64,000 bases of DNA from positions 1,612,001 through 1,676,000 of the forward strand of contig NZ_SZZN01000001.1 in NCBI RefSeq assembly GCF_006125015.1, written 5' to 3'. Position 1 is the stretch's first letter, and every line of letters starts with the position of its first letter. Shown here piece by piece: positions 7,745 through 18,139 of this stretch. The notes beneath the pieces were generated by a model that worked only from the letters and a program-made list of their open reading frames with translations, was not told where the DNA came from and searched no databases. The translations under genes were made by a program, and so were the position numbers. The stretch comes from Roseovarius arcticus (GTDB lineage Bacteria; Pseudomonadota; Alphaproteobacteria; Rhodobacterales; Rhodobacteraceae).

Positions 7745-8869
7745 TCACTCCCCTTGCGCCTCAGCGCGACTTTTGCCGCTGACGTCCATTGCCAGCGTCG
7801 CGGCCATAAACTCGTCCAGATCGCCGTCCAGCACGCCCTTGGTATCGGACGTCTCATGCAGCGTGCGTAGATCCTTGACCATCTGGTAGGGTTGCAAGAC
7901 ATAGCTTCGTATTTGGTTTCCCCAACCGGCATCGCCTTTGGCGTCGTGCGCCTCGTTGATGGCGGCATTCCGGCGATCCAGCTCCATTTGGTACAGCCGA
8001 GATTTCAGCGCCTTCATCGCGATGTCGCGGTTTTGATGCTGCGATTTCTCTGACGAGGTCACAACAATCCCAGTGGGGTGGTGGGTGATCCGCACCGCAG
8101 AATCGGTGGTGTTCACATGCTGCCCACCCGCGCCAGAGCTGCGATAAGTGTCGATACGAATATCTGACGGATTCACCTCGATTTCGATGTCATCATCGAC
8201 CACCGGATAAACCCAGACCGAGCAAAACGACGTATGCCGCTTGGCCGCGCTATCAAATGGGCTAATCCGCACAAGGCGGTGGACGCCGCTCTCGGATTTC
8301 AGCCAGCCATAGGCGTTGTGGCCGCTGATCTTGTAGGCGGCGGATTTGATGCCGGCCTCGTCGCCTGACTGCTCCGATTGCAACTCAACGGTGTAGCCAC
8401 GTTTTTCTGCCCAGCGGACATACATCCGCGCCAGCATATTGGCCCAGTCACAGGACTCGGTGCCACCTGCGCCTGCGTTGATCTCCAGAAACGTATCGTT
8501 GGCGTCAGCCTCACCGTTCAAGAGCGCCTCCAGCTCCTTTTTGGCGGCGCGCTTGCCCAGTGCCCTCAGGGCCGTCTCGGCCTCGGTCACGATAGCTACG
8601 TCGCCTTCGGCTTCGCCCATTTCAATCAGTTCGACATTGTCCGACAGCTCAGACTGAATGGTGTCGTGCGTACTCAGTGCATCAACCAACGCCTGACGCT
8701 CGCGCATCAGTTTCTGCGCCTTTGCCGGATCGTCCCATAGGTTCGGATCCTCGACGCGGGCGTTGAATTCCTCCAGCCGGTGCCGGGCGGTGTCCCATCC
8801 CAGCCGCTGGCGCAGCAACTCTAGCGAAGTGTCGATCTCTTGGGTGATATTCTGAATTTCAGCGCGCAT
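7745..8869 (-). CDS. prfB: Peptide chain release factor 2
   Basis: RF2 recognises UGA and UAA stop codons on the ribosome and triggers peptide release. The 374 residues carry the codon-recognition motif SPF ([12 protein letters not shown]) and the methylated GGQ motif in [20 protein letters not shown]. The start at 8869 is supported by AGGAAGG 7 bases upstream; the frame is open for 14 more codons but lacks a site there. The gene is one uninterrupted frame, so it has no programmed +1 frameshift with in-frame UGA as found in E. coli prfB. It lies 63 bases downstream of the PBP gene, same strand, and is probably cotranscribed. Confidence 0.97.
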   Translation of the reverse strand: MRAEIQNITQEIDTSLELLRQRLGWDTARHRLEEFNARVEDPNLWDDPAKAQKLMRERQALVDALSTHDTIQSELSDNVELIEMGEAEGDVAIVTEAETALRALGKRAAKKELEALLNGEADANDTFLEINAGAGGTESCDWANMLARMYVRWAEKRGYTVELQSEQSGDEAGIKSAAYKISGHNAYGWLKSESGVHRLVRISPFDSAAKRHTSFCSVWVYPVVDDDIEIEVNPSDIRIDTYRSSGAGGQHVNTTDSAVRITHHPTGIVVTSSEKSQHQNRDIAMKALKSRLYQMELDRRNAAINEAHDAKGDAGWGNQIRSYVLQPYQMVKDLRTLHETSDTKGVLDGDLDEFMAATLAMDVSGKSRAEAQGE

Positions 8870-8932
8870 CACAGGCCTTCCTGAGGGGTCGCCTGCCTGA
8901 TACCGCAGCACGCCTGCACGGGCAAGCGCGCC

Positions 8933-11449
8933 TTAGTACAGCCCGCCCGACGACATCGACCCAAAGGTCGCTTTTTTCCCGACTTGCCCGGTCTGGCCAC
9001 TTGAAGTGGTCAGGTCGCGCACCACTTCGCCGCCGCCTTCCTGAAACAGCTCCAGATCGGTGCCCATGGCAAATCCGCCATCAAAGGCCAAGCCGAATAT
9101 CGGATCCTCACCGTCGCGGAAATACTCGGCCACGACGTTGGGACCAGACGCGCTGTCAGGCAAACGGGCACCGCTAAAGCGGTCGATCTTGATAAAATGG
9201 CCACCCGGCGGAATTGCAAATTCGCCGCCACCATATTTGGCCGTCGCCTTTTGCATAAACTGGGTAAATACCGGCCCGCACATACCGGCGCCATATGCGC
9301 TGCGGCCCAAACTACGCGGTTGGTCATAACCGATATAGCAGCCGGCGACGATATTGTTGGTAAAGCCGATGAACCACACGTCGCGCGCGTCATTGGTTGT
9401 GCCGGTCTTGCCCGCAACGGGCACCGACAGATTGACGTTGCCTGCCGCCGTGCCGCGCTGGACGACGCCCTGCATCATGGAGGTCAGCTGATATGCTGTG
9501 ACCGCGTCAATCACCCGCTCGCGGTTTGACACGATGCGCGGGCTGCGACCGGCCGCTAATGTGGGATCATCGCAGTCGGTGCAGGTTCGTTCGTCATGGC
9601 GGTAGACTGTGCGCCCGTAGCGGTCTTGCACGCGGTCCACCAGCGTCGGCTCCACCCGCTCGCCGCCGTTTGCAAACATCGCGTAGGCCGCCACCATCCG
9701 GTAGACCGTGGATTCCTCCGATCCCAGCGCGTTAGCCAGAAATGGGCCCATTCGGTCATAAACGCCAAATCGCTCGGCATAGGCAGCAACTGTGTCCATC
9801 CCGACCTCTTGCGCAAGGCGGATGGTCATCAAGTTGCGCGACTGCTCGATTCCAGTGCGTAGCGGCGTCGGTCCATAGAATTTGTTGGACGAGTTGCGAG
9901 GCCGCCATAGGCCTTGTGGCGTGTTCACCTCGATCGGGGCGTCCACCACGATTGTCGCCGGTGAATACCCACTGTCGAGCGCTGCGGCATACACAAACGG
10001 CTTAAAGCTTGAGCCGGGTTGACGCTTGGCCTGAGTGGCGCGGTTAAACACCGAATTCTGATAAGAAAAGCCGCCCTGCATGGCGATCACGCGGCCCGTA
10101 TTCACGTCCATCGCCATGAAACCGCCCTGCACTTCGGGTACTTGCCGCAGCGTCCAGCGAACAAACGCGCCATCCTTGGTCATGCGGCGCACATGCACCA
10201 CCTGTCCTACCTTGAACGTGTCCGCGAAACTCGTGGGCAGCCATGCGATGTCATCGCGCGGTATGACCTGCGGCTCGGCTTCAGACTCTTGGATAGCCTC
10301 GACGCCAATGCGCATCTGCTGATCGCCGATTTTGAGTATCACAGCAGGATACCACTCACTGTCCAGCTTAATATCGCGCGCTACAGAAACCTCGGCCAGC
10401 GCGGCGCGCCAAGCCTCCTCGCTCTCCAGCGCCTCTGGTGGAAGCGTTTTGCCAGTGCCGCGCCAGCGCCCCAGCGTACGGTCGTACTGTTCCAGCTTGT
10501 CTTGCAAGGCCAGTGCCGCCTCGACCTGCATCTCAGGATCAATGGTCGCCCGCACCGTGAAGCCGCCCGAGAAAAATTCGCCCTCACCGAAATCGCGGCT
10601 TAGCTGGCGGCGGATTTCATCGGTGAAATAGTCACGCGGCGGCAGGGATGCGGAAAACGGCTCAAAATCGCCATTCTGCACGCTGGCGAGGGGCTGCGCC
10701 ACTTCGCTGTCATAGACGGCCTTGGTAATATAGCCATTTTGCTCCATCTCGCCCAACACAAAGTCGCGCCGCGCTTGCAGACGCTCTTTGCTGCGAACAG
10801 GGTGAAAATCGCTGGGCGCCTTGGGCATCGACGCCAGAAACGCCGCCTCGTGCGGTGCCAATTCATTGAGAGACTTGTTGAAATACGTCTGTGCGGCGGC
10901 GGTCACGCCATAGCTGTTTTGACCCAGATAAATTTCATTCAGATACAGCTCAAGGATCTTTTCCTTGGTCAGCGTCTCCTCGATCCGCGTAGCGAGGATG
11001 ATTTCCTTGATCTTGCGCTCAATCCTGCGATCACCGGAGAGCAGAAAGTTCTTCATCACCTGCTGGGTAATGGTTGACGCACCGCGGACACGCCCTCCCC
11101 GCGTCTTGACCGCCTCGACGGCGGCAGCGGCGATGCCGCGCGCGTCATATCCACCATGCGTATAGAAATTCTTGTCCTCGGCGGAAATGAACGCTTCCTT
11201 AATCAGGGCAGGGATTTCCTCGGCGGGGGTAAACAACCGCCGCTCGCGCGAGAATTCATCAATGATACGTCCCTCGCCCGAAAAGATGCGGCTGATCGTC
11301 GGCGGGGTATAATTCGCAAGGCTTTGATGAGAGGGCAAATCGCGGCCATATATGTAGAAAATCGCACCAATGCTGAGCGCAATCATCATAATGCCCATCG
11401 TCAGTAGACTGAAGATTGATCCAAAGAATGTAAGGATATGTCTAAGCAC
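8933..11449 (-). CDS. mrcA: Bifunctional penicillin-binding protein 1A
   Basis: Class A PBP that polymerises glycan strands and cross-links peptides in the periplasm; 838 residues anchored by one N-terminal membrane segment (about residues 9-33). The glycosyltransferase-51 domain shows EDKNFYTHGG, RGASTITQQ and KEKILELYLNEIYLGQNSYG. The transpeptidase domain has SSFKPF (active-site Ser), the SRN motif (EQSRNLMTI) and KTGTT. A region between the two domains matches the OB-type insert of 1A proteins. The start is a GTG with GAGGG 6 bases upstream. Its partner, the amidase gene, lies upstream on the same strand, giving a cell-wall group ending in prfB. The symbol ponA is also used. Confidence 0.95.
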   Translation of the reverse strand: MLRHILTFFGSIFSLLTMGIMMIALSIGAIFYIYGRDLPSHQSLANYTPPTISRIFSGEGRIIDEFSRERRLFTPAEEIPALIKEAFISAEDKNFYTHGGYDARGIAAAAVEAVKTRGGRVRGASTITQQVMKNFLLSGDRRIERKIKEIILATRIEETLTKEKILELYLNEIYLGQNSYGVTAAAQTYFNKSLNELAPHEAAFLASMPKAPSDFHPVRSKERLQARRDFVLGEMEQNGYITKAVYDSEVAQPLASVQNGDFEPFSASLPPRDYFTDEIRRQLSRDFGEGEFFSGGFTVRATIDPEMQVEAALALQDKLEQYDRTLGRWRGTGKTLPPEALESEEAWRAALAEVSVARDIKLDSEWYPAVILKIGDQQMRIGVEAIQESEAEPQVIPRDDIAWLPTSFADTFKVGQVVHVRRMTKDGAFVRWTLRQVPEVQGGFMAMDVNTGRVIAMQGGFSYQNSVFNRATQAKRQPGSSFKPFVYAAALDSGYSPATIVVDAPIEVNTPQGLWRPRNSSNKFYGPTPLRTGIEQSRNLMTIRLAQEVGMDTVAAYAERFGVYDRMGPFLANALGSEESTVYRMVAAYAMFANGGERVEPTLVDRVQDRYGRTVYRHDERTCTDCDDPTLAAGRSPRIVSNRERVIDAVTAYQLTSMMQGVVQRGTAAGNVNLSVPVAGKTGTTNDARDVWFIGFTNNIVAGCYIGYDQPRSLGRSAYGAGMCGPVFTQFMQKATAKYGGGEFAIPPGGHFIKIDRFSGARLPDSASGPNVVAEYFRDGEDPIFGLAFDGGFAMGTDLELFQEGGGEVVRDLTTSSGQTGQVGKKATFGSMSSGGLY

Positions 11450-11562
11450 GCGCGGCCCTCAAAAAACGGTGTTGGTGCCCATATAGGCACCCTGCGGCCA
11501 GACGTCAAAACACAAGCGCGCCATGGGGTTGTCCGGCCAGTATTCGCGCATCGCGTGGCGGC

Positions 11563-12786
11563 TCACTGACGCACCAAATCTGCATTGGCTGAGTCCGCGA
11601 TTATCCACGCATCAATGCCGTCGGCAATCGCCAGCGCCATGCGCGCGCGCCACTGCGGATCGGTCAAATTGCCCAGATCGCGCCCGCTGGACAGGAACCC
11701 CAACTCCAGCAGCAGCGATGGAATGTCGGGCGATTTCAAGACCGAAAAGCTAGCACTGCGGATCGGCTTGGAATTCATTGGCATCCGCTCCTCCTCCAGC
11801 CCCAACAGCAAGGCCCGCGCCAGCAGATCAGCCCTTGGCTGCGTTTCCATCCGGGCAAGATCCATCAGCACATCCGCGACAACATCGTCGGTTCCGCTCA
11901 GGTCGAGGCCAGCCAGCATATCGGCGCGGTCGTGCCGCTCGGCCAAGGCTGCGCTGGCGGCGTCAGTGGCATCGGCGCCCAGTTTATAGATCGTCGCCCC
12001 GCGCGCACCTCCCTCGCCCAGCGAGTCTGCGTGCAGCGACAAAAACAGATCTGCAGCCTCGATATGCGCGATAGAAACGCGGCGCTCCAGCGAGACGAAA
12101 CTGTCGTCCTCACGCGTGAGTACAACACGGGCGTCGCCGCGCCGCAGCAGCGCCTCCTTCAATTCGCGCGCGAAGGCCAGCATCAGATCCTTCTCCAACG
12201 TGCCGTCTTCCCCGGCGCCCGGATCAATGCCGCCGTGGCCGGGGTCCAGAACAATAGTCAGCGGCGCGGCAGGATCGCGCGCGGCGTTAGCGGGGCCGAC
12301 ATCGGCGGCATCCGGCAAATCCCATCCGGGCTGATGCGGCACGCCGGCACCTGCGGCAAATGCTTCAGGCGTTGTCTGCTCTAGTATCAATTCCAGCTGT
12401 GCGCCTTCGCTTGCCGGGTCCGACAATAACGCCGCCTGTGCCAGTGCGTATGGTCCCGCCAATTCCAACACCATGCGCGACCAGCCCGGACGAAACCCGC
12501 CCACGCGCGCTGACAAGACCTGATCGGTCTTTACCAGCTCTGGCCCCAGCGTGCCGGCCCAATCCACCTCGCGAAAATCGACGACGATGCGCGGCGGGGT
12601 GTCGAGGCTAAAGATGCGAAAAGGCACGCCTTGGCTTAGCGCCAGATCGACAGTAATCGCGCCCGCCCCGCCCGTGATCGCACTGGCGGCGGGGTCTAGC
12701 CGGGCAAGTGCGCCAAAATCGCTCTGCTGTGCAGCCCCGGCCGCGCCGATCAGCGCGAATGCTGCGCAAAGGATCAGATGTTTCAT
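11563..12786 (-). CDS. Periplasmic N-acetylmuramoyl-L-alanine amidase (AmiC type)
   Basis: A 407-residue zinc amidase that cleaves the bond between MurNAc and the stem peptide, needed for daughter-cell separation. Residues 1-19 form a signal peptide (MKHLILCAAFALIGAAGAA). An AMIN-like beta domain follows (about 30-140), then amidase_3 with VLDPGHGGIDPGA, the Glu of LEKDLMLAF, SLHADS and SLLLELGFLSS, which hold the zinc ligands and the catalytic Glu. A long hydrophilic linker joins the two. The gene is followed by the class A PBP on the same strand after 113 bases, a common arrangement in this family. Confidence 0.92.
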   Translation of the reverse strand: MKHLILCAAFALIGAAGAAQQSDFGALARLDPAASAITGGAGAITVDLALSQGVPFRIFSLDTPPRIVVDFREVDWAGTLGPELVKTDQVLSARVGGFRPGWSRMVLELAGPYALAQAALLSDPASEGAQLELILEQTTPEAFAAGAGVPHQPGWDLPDAADVGPANAARDPAAPLTIVLDPGHGGIDPGAGEDGTLEKDLMLAFARELKEALLRRGDARVVLTREDDSFVSLERRVSIAHIEAADLFLSLHADSLGEGGARGATIYKLGADATDAASAALAERHDRADMLAGLDLSGTDDVVADVLMDLARMETQPRADLLARALLLGLEEERMPMNSKPIRSASFSVLKSPDIPSLLLELGFLSSGRDLGNLTDPQWRARMALAIADGIDAWIIADSANADLVRQ

Positions 12787-12894
12787 GATCGACCGTATCC
12801 ACTTCTGCGCCTATGGGGCTATGCGCTGCCACGTTAGCATCCATGCCCGGCCCCGCCCAGCCCATCACAATTTACGGAAATGGTCAGCCAAGCC

Positions 12895-12923
12895 TTGAAT
12901 TTAGCGGGGCTTTTTCCCTAAGA
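12895..12923 (+). promoter_or_regulatory. Candidate promoter in the amidase/dsbA-like intergenic region
   Basis: TTGAAT (12895-12900), a 17-base spacer and CTAAGA (12918-12923) form a fair sigma-70 promoter reading toward the DsbA-like gene. It would leave a 5' leader of about 260 bases. The whole interval 12787-13188 contains no other gene that I can support; the open frame from 13021 that runs into the DsbA-like gene lacks a ribosome site and a sensible N-terminus. Confidence 0.4.
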
Positions 12924-13188
12924 TCAGGGCCTACCCGCTGTCCTATTCACCCCGAAACAAGGGGATCGTCAATGCGCCAATGCCCGAAATGGAACATCCT
13001 CCGCATCGCCTGACGCGGCGTTGCCTGTGCCTGACGGCTGGATGGCGCCGAAATACACGCCTCGCGGGCAACCGCCCCCTCGCGGCATGGCTCAGGTGGT
13101 TGGCAACGGGCCCAAGATGTGCTTTCTGCGGCCAAGAATGCGCGGCGTTGATCCGCGTCATAACCCTATAAAAACGGAGACGATGCAG

Positions 13189-14016
13189 ATGAACCGCACC
13201 GCCATATTGACCGGGGTCGGCGTTATAGTCGCCGGAGCCGCGCTGACCGCAATCGTCGTGCCCGATCGCACCCCACCGCAGACCGCGCCCACCACCGAGG
13301 AGGTGGGCATGGCGAGTCCCGCGCCCGAGGTAGCCGCGACGCCCGAGATCGGCCAGCTGGACGACGCCGCATTCGGCGCGCGCGTACGCAATTACCTGAT
13401 GGAGAATCCCGAGGTCATCTTTGAGGCTGCCGCCGTGATGGAGCAGCGCCAGCAGGACTTGCAAAGCGCCAATGACGGCGACCTGATCGAGCAGCACGCA
13501 GATGCTCTCTTTGACGACGGCCAGTCTTGGGTCGGGGGCAACTTAGACGGCGATGTAACCATTGTTGAGTTCATGGATTATCGTTGTGGCTATTGCCGCC
13601 GCGCCTTTCCCGAAGTCGAAGAGCTGATAGCGGGCGACGGCAACATCCGCATCATCGTCAAGGAATTCCCAATTCTGGGCGAACAGTCGACCATCGCCTC
13701 GCAGTTCGCCATCGCCGCGCAGCAGCAGTTAGGCGACGACGCCTACAAGTCGCTGCACGACGCGATGATGACCTACAAAGGCGACATGGCCGTGCCAGCC
13801 CTCACCCGCCTCGCCGAGGCGCTGGGGCTGGACGCCACCCTCATCGTTGACCACATGGACAGCGACGAAGTTGCCAAGGTGATCGCGGACAACCGCGCTC
13901 TTGGACAGGCAATGCAAATCTCGGGCACGCCGTCGTTCATCATGCACGATCAAATCGTACGCGGTTACGTCCCGCTCGAAGGGATGCAAGAAATCGTCAA
14001 GGATATTCGCGGATAG
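13189..14016 (+). CDS. DsbA-family thiol:disulfide protein, exported
   Basis: A 275-residue thioredoxin-fold protein with a membrane anchor or signal segment at the N-terminus (TAILTGVGVIVAGAALTAIVV), an acidic Pro-rich linker, a helical region (about 60-110) and a thioredoxin_4 domain. The redox motif is CGYC in FMDYRCGYCRRAFPEVEEL and the cis-Pro loop is SGTPSF. Such proteins oxidise or isomerise disulfides in the periplasm. The start at ATG 13189 is preferred because GGAGA lies 8 bases upstream; ATG 13183 is too close to it. The converging ispG gene begins its 3' end 31 bases later, with a shared hairpin. Confidence 0.88.
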   Translation: MNRTAILTGVGVIVAGAALTAIVVPDRTPPQTAPTTEEVGMASPAPEVAATPEIGQLDDAAFGARVRNYLMENPEVIFEAAAVMEQRQQDLQSANDGDLIEQHADALFDDGQSWVGGNLDGDVTIVEFMDYRCGYCRRAFPEVEELIAGDGNIRIIVKEFPILGEQSTIASQFAIAAQQQLGDDAYKSLHDAMMTYKGDMAVPALTRLAEALGLDATLIVDHMDSDEVAKVIADNRALGQAMQISGTPSFIMHDQIVRGYVPLEGMQEIVKDIRG

Positions 14017-14023
14017 ACCAAAC

Positions 14024-14048
14024 GCGCTGCCCGATTGCCGGGCGGCGC
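14024..14048. terminator. Hairpin between convergent dsbA-like gene and ispG
   Basis: GCGCTGCCCG pairs over 10 bp with CGGGCGGCGC (one G-T) around ATTGC, overlapping the last base of the ispG stop codon. There is no T-run, so it is at best a weak bidirectional terminator. Confidence 0.4.
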
Positions 14049-15175
14049 TACTCTGCCGCCTCTTGGGCAGCAGCGGCGTCGATTTGGGCAGCGCGCTCCT
14101 CGACCTGCTCGACAATATGTTCGATCATCTGGTCGTTCGACAGCTTATGGCTCTGCTTGCCAGCCAGATAGACCATACCAGACCCGGCACCGCCGCCGGT
14201 AAATCCCACATCCGTCATCAACGCCTCACCGGGTCCGTTTACCACGCAGCCTATGATGCTAAGGCTCATCGGCGTCTTGATATGCTCTAGCCGCTGTTCC
14301 AAAATCTCGACCGTCTTGATCACGTCAAATCCCTGTCGCGCGCAGCTAGGGCAGCTGATGATGTTGATACCGCGATGGCGCAGGCCCAGCGATTTCAAGA
14401 TTTCAAAGCCCATCTTGACCTCTTCTACCGGCTCGGCTGATAGGCTGACGCGGATCGTGTCCCCTATCCCGGCCCATAGCAGATTGCCCATGCCGATGGC
14501 CGATTTGACGGTGCCACTGATCAGACCGCCGGCCTCCGTAATGCCCAGATGGATGGGCGCGTCCGTGGCCTCAGCCAGCTTTTGATAAGCGGCAGCGGCC
14601 ATGAATACGTCTGATGCCTTCACGCTGATCTTGAACTCGTGAAAATCGTTATCTTGCAGGATGCGAATATGCTCCAGCCCGCTTTCGACCATCGCGTCGG
14701 GGCACGGCTCACCGTACTTCTCCAGCAGGTGCCGCTCAAGACTGCCGGCATTGACGCCGATCCGGATAGAGCAGCCATGATCGCGCGCGGCGGCAATTAC
14801 GTCGCGCACCCGTTCGGGGCTGCCAATGTTGCCGGGATTGATCCGCAGGCATGCCGCGCCCGCCTCTGCGGCCTCAATGCCGCGCTTATAGTGAAAATGG
14901 ATGTCGGCGACCAAGGGCACTGGGCTTTCGCGCACGATGTCCTTCAGGGCCTTTGCCGATGCTTCATCGGGGACCGAGACGCGCACAATATCCGCCCCCG
15001 CATCGGCCGCCGCCTGGATCTGCGCGACAGTCGCGGCAACGTCGGTGGTGAGGGTGTTGGTCATCGTCTGCACTGTGATCGGCGCACCGCCGCCCACGGG
15101 AACATTGCCCACATGAATCTGGCGGCTCTGGCGGCGTTCGATATTTCGCCAGGGGCGGATCGGGTTCAGCGACAT
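14048..15175 (-). CDS. ispG: 4-hydroxy-3-methylbut-2-enyl diphosphate synthase (flavodoxin)
   Basis: Penultimate enzyme of the MEP isoprenoid pathway; a 4Fe-4S protein that converts MEcPP to HMBPP. The 375 residues show the TIM-barrel N-terminal half ([20 protein letters not shown] at about residue 27, [19 protein letters not shown]) and the C-terminal cluster domain with [11 protein letters not shown] and CVVNGPGEA, which supply the three Cys ligands. Length and start (ATG 15175) fit the family. It is followed upstream by the RodZ-like gene on the same strand, a frequent pairing. Confidence 0.96.
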   Translation of the reverse strand: MSLNPIRPWRNIERRQSRQIHVGNVPVGGGAPITVQTMTNTLTTDVAATVAQIQAAADAGADIVRVSVPDEASAKALKDIVRESPVPLVADIHFHYKRGIEAAEAGAACLRINPGNIGSPERVRDVIAAARDHGCSIRIGVNAGSLERHLLEKYGEPCPDAMVESGLEHIRILQDNDFHEFKISVKASDVFMAAAAYQKLAEATDAPIHLGITEAGGLISGTVKSAIGMGNLLWAGIGDTIRVSLSAEPVEEVKMGFEILKSLGLRHRGINIISCPSCARQGFDVIKTVEILEQRLEHIKTPMSLSIIGCVVNGPGEALMTDVGFTGGGAGSGMVYLAGKQSHKLSNDQMIEHIVEQVEERAAQIDAAAAQEAAE

Positions 15176-15272
15176 GGCGGCGGTCCTTCCTCCGGCAATA
15201 TCATGGCCGGGCGGTTTGCGTTCATGTCATCAGATAGGACGGTTGCGGCCCGGCTTCAATCGCCAAGGCGCG

Positions 15273-16550
15273 TCAGTCGATGGCCTGACCTACCGGACCG
15301 GCTGTCAGATCGGCGCCAAGCTCTGCAACATACCGCTCCAAGTCAGAATCTTGCGCCAAATCGGCCACTTCAAGAGTTTCTGTAAGGTCTGCCGGAAGCA
15401 ATGCGAGGTTTGACGTGACAGACCCACGCGGGCCTGCCGGGCCATAGTGCTGGCCTGCCACCTTAAAATAGATCGCGCCCGATTCGCCCACGCGCAAAGT
15501 GGGCGGCAGTTCGGTCAGCGGCACATCATACGTGTCGCCGCCATTCATAATGCCTTCGAATATCACGGTCCCATCGGCTGCGCGCACACGTACCCAAGCG
15601 GCACGCACGGCTACCATCTGGACGCCGCCCGGCGCATCGGCCACAACCTGCGGGCTGATGATCGACGCTATCGCCGCGTCAATTGCGCTCGGTTCGGCGC
15701 TTGAGGGTTCGACCGACGCGACCGACACACCCGGCAGCGTGCCGCCGCGCATGGGATCCAGCGTCGAGATAGGCCCATCCCGCGCCACCATAACAGGCAC
15801 ATCTAGCGCCTCTGGGCGGTAAAGCCGGTCCAGATTGTCACCCTCAGGCGCAGTAACGCCTGCGGTCGCGATGACATCCTCGCCCTGCCCCGAGTTTACT
15901 GCGGCATTGACTGTGGTGCTGCCCTGCGGCGCACGCGTTCGGACACCGGCAAGCGGGTCCAGATCAGCCAGCACATCGGGTGTATTTTCGACAGCAGACA
16001 CCTGAACGCGTTGCACCTCGTTCAAAACGCTCCACCCGCCATAACCAATGGCGCTAATCAGCGCGATCAGCACGGCGACCGATCCGACTGCGCCGGGCTC
16101 AATGCGTGAAAATATGCTCTCGCTTGCGGGAACAAAGGGCATGCTGGGCGCGGTCAGGCGTGCATCGCCCCGGCCTGTCGCACGCGGGAGCGATGGATCG
16201 CTGCGCCGCACCGATGACGCGGCTGCGGACATACCATGCGCTATGGAAAACCCGCTTTCGGTGCAAAAAGTGGCAAAAGCTCGGTCGGGGTCCATGTTCA
16301 GATAGCGGGCGTACGATCTTACATAGCCGGGGATGAAACCGGGCGTATCAAAAGCGTCTGGATTACAATTTTCGATCGCCGCAACGTAGCTGGCCTTAAT
16401 GCGCAGCTCGCGCTCAACATCCAGCAGTGACTTGCCCATAGTGGCCCGTTCACCGCGCATCAGATCACCCAAACGCAGATCAAAAGAGTCAAAGCCGCCC
16501 GGCTTCACCTCGTCGACCGCGGTTTTTCGCGTAAACCGGCGCAAAATCAT
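15273..16550 (-). CDS. RodZ-like membrane protein with HTH and DUF4115 domains
   Basis: A 425-residue protein with an N-terminal HTH_25 domain (about residues 25-95; LGDLMRGERATMGKSLLDVERELRIKASYVAAIE and GYVRSYARYLNMDPD), one membrane segment near residue 155-175 (VGSVAVLIALISAIGYGGW), a long Ala/Pro/acidic linker and a C-terminal beta-rich domain (WVRVRAADGTVIFEGIMNGGDTYDVPL) typical of DUF4115. RodZ links the MreB cytoskeleton to the wall machinery in rods. The topology and domain order fit, but in this family the protein is annotated simply as HTH domain protein. The gene lies just upstream of ispG, same strand. Confidence 0.82.
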   Translation of the reverse strand: MILRRFTRKTAVDEVKPGGFDSFDLRLGDLMRGERATMGKSLLDVERELRIKASYVAAIENCNPDAFDTPGFIPGYVRSYARYLNMDPDRAFATFCTESGFSIAHGMSAAASSVRRSDPSLPRATGRGDARLTAPSMPFVPASESIFSRIEPGAVGSVAVLIALISAIGYGGWSVLNEVQRVQVSAVENTPDVLADLDPLAGVRTRAPQGSTTVNAAVNSGQGEDVIATAGVTAPEGDNLDRLYRPEALDVPVMVARDGPISTLDPMRGGTLPGVSVASVEPSSAEPSAIDAAIASIISPQVVADAPGGVQMVAVRAAWVRVRAADGTVIFEGIMNGGDTYDVPLTELPPTLRVGESGAIYFKVAGQHYGPAGPRGSVTSNLALLPADLTETLEVADLAQDSDLERYVAELGADLTAGPVGQAID

Positions 16551-16662
16551 ACAAGCTGCCCCTCAATGCTCAGAAGCCTTGGTTCGAACGTCCCGATTCG
16601 ACCATGCTCTTTGTTTTCAGGCAAGTTAACACACCGCAAGGGCCTTTGCACGTTTTGGTGAT

Positions 16663-17898
16663 CTATGCGCTAAGTTCGGCACGATTTAGCGCACAATGGC
16701 TCCATAGCTCATCCATCGCCGCAACGAGGTGATCGATCTCTTTCGGACCGTGAACTGGCGACGGCGTAAAGCGCAAACGCTCTGTTCCGCGCGGCACAGT
16801 GGGAAAGTTAATGGGCTGCACGTAGACGCCATAGCGATCCAGCAACATATCGCTGAGTTTTTGGGTATGGACCGGGTCGCCTACTATGACCGGTACGATG
16901 TGGCTGCCGTGATCTATCAATGGCAGGCCCAGCCCCTTGAGCCTGAGCTTCAGGATCTTAGCTTGGGTCTGGTGCCGCTCCCGAAGGGCCTGATCGCGCT
17001 TAAGAAACGCAACGCTCGCAGCCGCACCCGCAGCAACAGCAGGTGCGAGAGATGTGGTGAAAATAAACCCGGGCGCATAGCTACGCACCGCGTCACACAT
17101 ACGCGCCGACGCGGCGATATAGCCGCCCATGACGCCATATGCCTTGGCCAGTGTTCCGTTGATAATGTCGATCCGGTGCGCCAGTCCGTCCCGCTCGCTT
17201 ACGCCGCCGCCTCTGGGGCCGTACATGCCGACCGCGTGTACCTCGTCGATATAGGTCAGCGCGCCAAATTCATCGGCTAAGTTGCACAGCGCCTCGATTG
17301 GGCCAAAATCGCCATCCATGGAATAAACGCTCTCGAACGCGATTAGCTTGGGCGCAGCCGGATCGTCGGCGGCCAGCAATTCGCGCAGGTGATCGACGTC
17401 GTTGTGGCGAAATATCCGCTTGGCCCCACCATTCCGGCGCACGCCCTCAATCATAGAGGCGTGATTCAGGGCATCTGAATAGATGATAAGACCCGGAAAC
17501 AGCTTGGGCAGGGTCGATAGCGTGGCGTCATTAGCGATATAGGCGCTGGTAAACAGCAACGCCTCCTCCTTGCCATGCAAGTCGGCCAACTCGGCCTCAA
17601 GCCGCTTGTGATAAACTGTAGTGCCAGAAATATTCCGCGTGCCGCCCGAGCCGGCGCCGGTGGCGTCGATCGCCTCGTGCATCGCCGCCAGAACATCAGG
17701 GTGCTGGCCCATGCCCAGATAATCATTGCCGCACCAGACGGTTATAGGCCGCTCTTCGCCGTCCGGGCGCATCCATGTGGCGTGCGGAAATTGGCCCCGG
17801 CGACGTTCAATATCGATAAAGGTGCGATAGCGGCCCTCGCTGTGCAGACGCCCCAGCGCCTCATCCAGCTTTGCCGTGTAATCAATGGGCTGATGCAA
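16663..17898 (-). CDS. hemA: 5-aminolevulinate synthase
   Basis: PLP enzyme that condenses glycine and succinyl-CoA to 5-aminolevulinate, the alphaproteobacterial C4 entry to heme and bacteriochlorophyll. About 411 residues with the family head [42 protein letters not shown], the cofactor Asp/His region [12 protein letters not shown] and the PLP lysine in [15 protein letters not shown]. There is no ATG at the usual position: the codon before DYTAK is ATT. A TTG four codons upstream at 17898 has AAGGAAAGG ending 7 bases before it and is the best start. A seven-codon frame (MPLASAH) overlaps this region in another frame. Function is certain, the start is not. Confidence 0.94.
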   Translation of the reverse strand: MHQPIDYTAKLDEALGRLHSEGRYRTFIDIERRRGQFPHATWMRPDGEERPITVWCGNDYLGMGQHPDVLAAMHEAIDATGAGSGGTRNISGTTVYHKRLEAELADLHGKEEALLFTSAYIANDATLSTLPKLFPGLIIYSDALNHASMIEGVRRNGGAKRIFRHNDVDHLRELLAADDPAAPKLIAFESVYSMDGDFGPIEALCNLADEFGALTYIDEVHAVGMYGPRGGGVSERDGLAHRIDIINGTLAKAYGVMGGYIAASARMCDAVRSYAPGFIFTTSLAPAVAAGAAASVAFLKRDQALRERHQTQAKILKLRLKGLGLPLIDHGSHIVPVIVGDPVHTQKLSDMLLDRYGVYVQPINFPTVPRGTERLRFTPSPVHGPKEIDHLVAAMDELWSHCALNRAELSA

Positions 17899-18139
17899 GT
17901 GGCATCCTTTCCTTGGTCGCGTCCGGCGAACTGGTGCCGGACAAGACGCAGAGCGCGCCTTTCCTCGGTATATACGGGTGATATAGACCCGCGGTTTTTC
18001 TTGCAACAGGGTACAAAATGCCGCGCCGAACAAGTTTGATCCATATCAAAGAAGCGGCCCTTTACCCGTCCGCATAGCTGGACAGTGCCGCGCGGGCTGC
18101 TAGGCTCGCTCCAAAATCTTCCAAGCGAGGCCCTGTCCC

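Noticed and set aside
10019..10603. Plus-strand frame of 194 codons inside the PBP gene
   Set aside because: Antisense shadow, His/Arg-rich, no motif.
13021..13188. N-terminal extension of the DsbA-like protein
   Set aside because: The extra residues are Pro/Arg-rich without a signal peptide; the ribosome site and the signal segment support the start at 13189.
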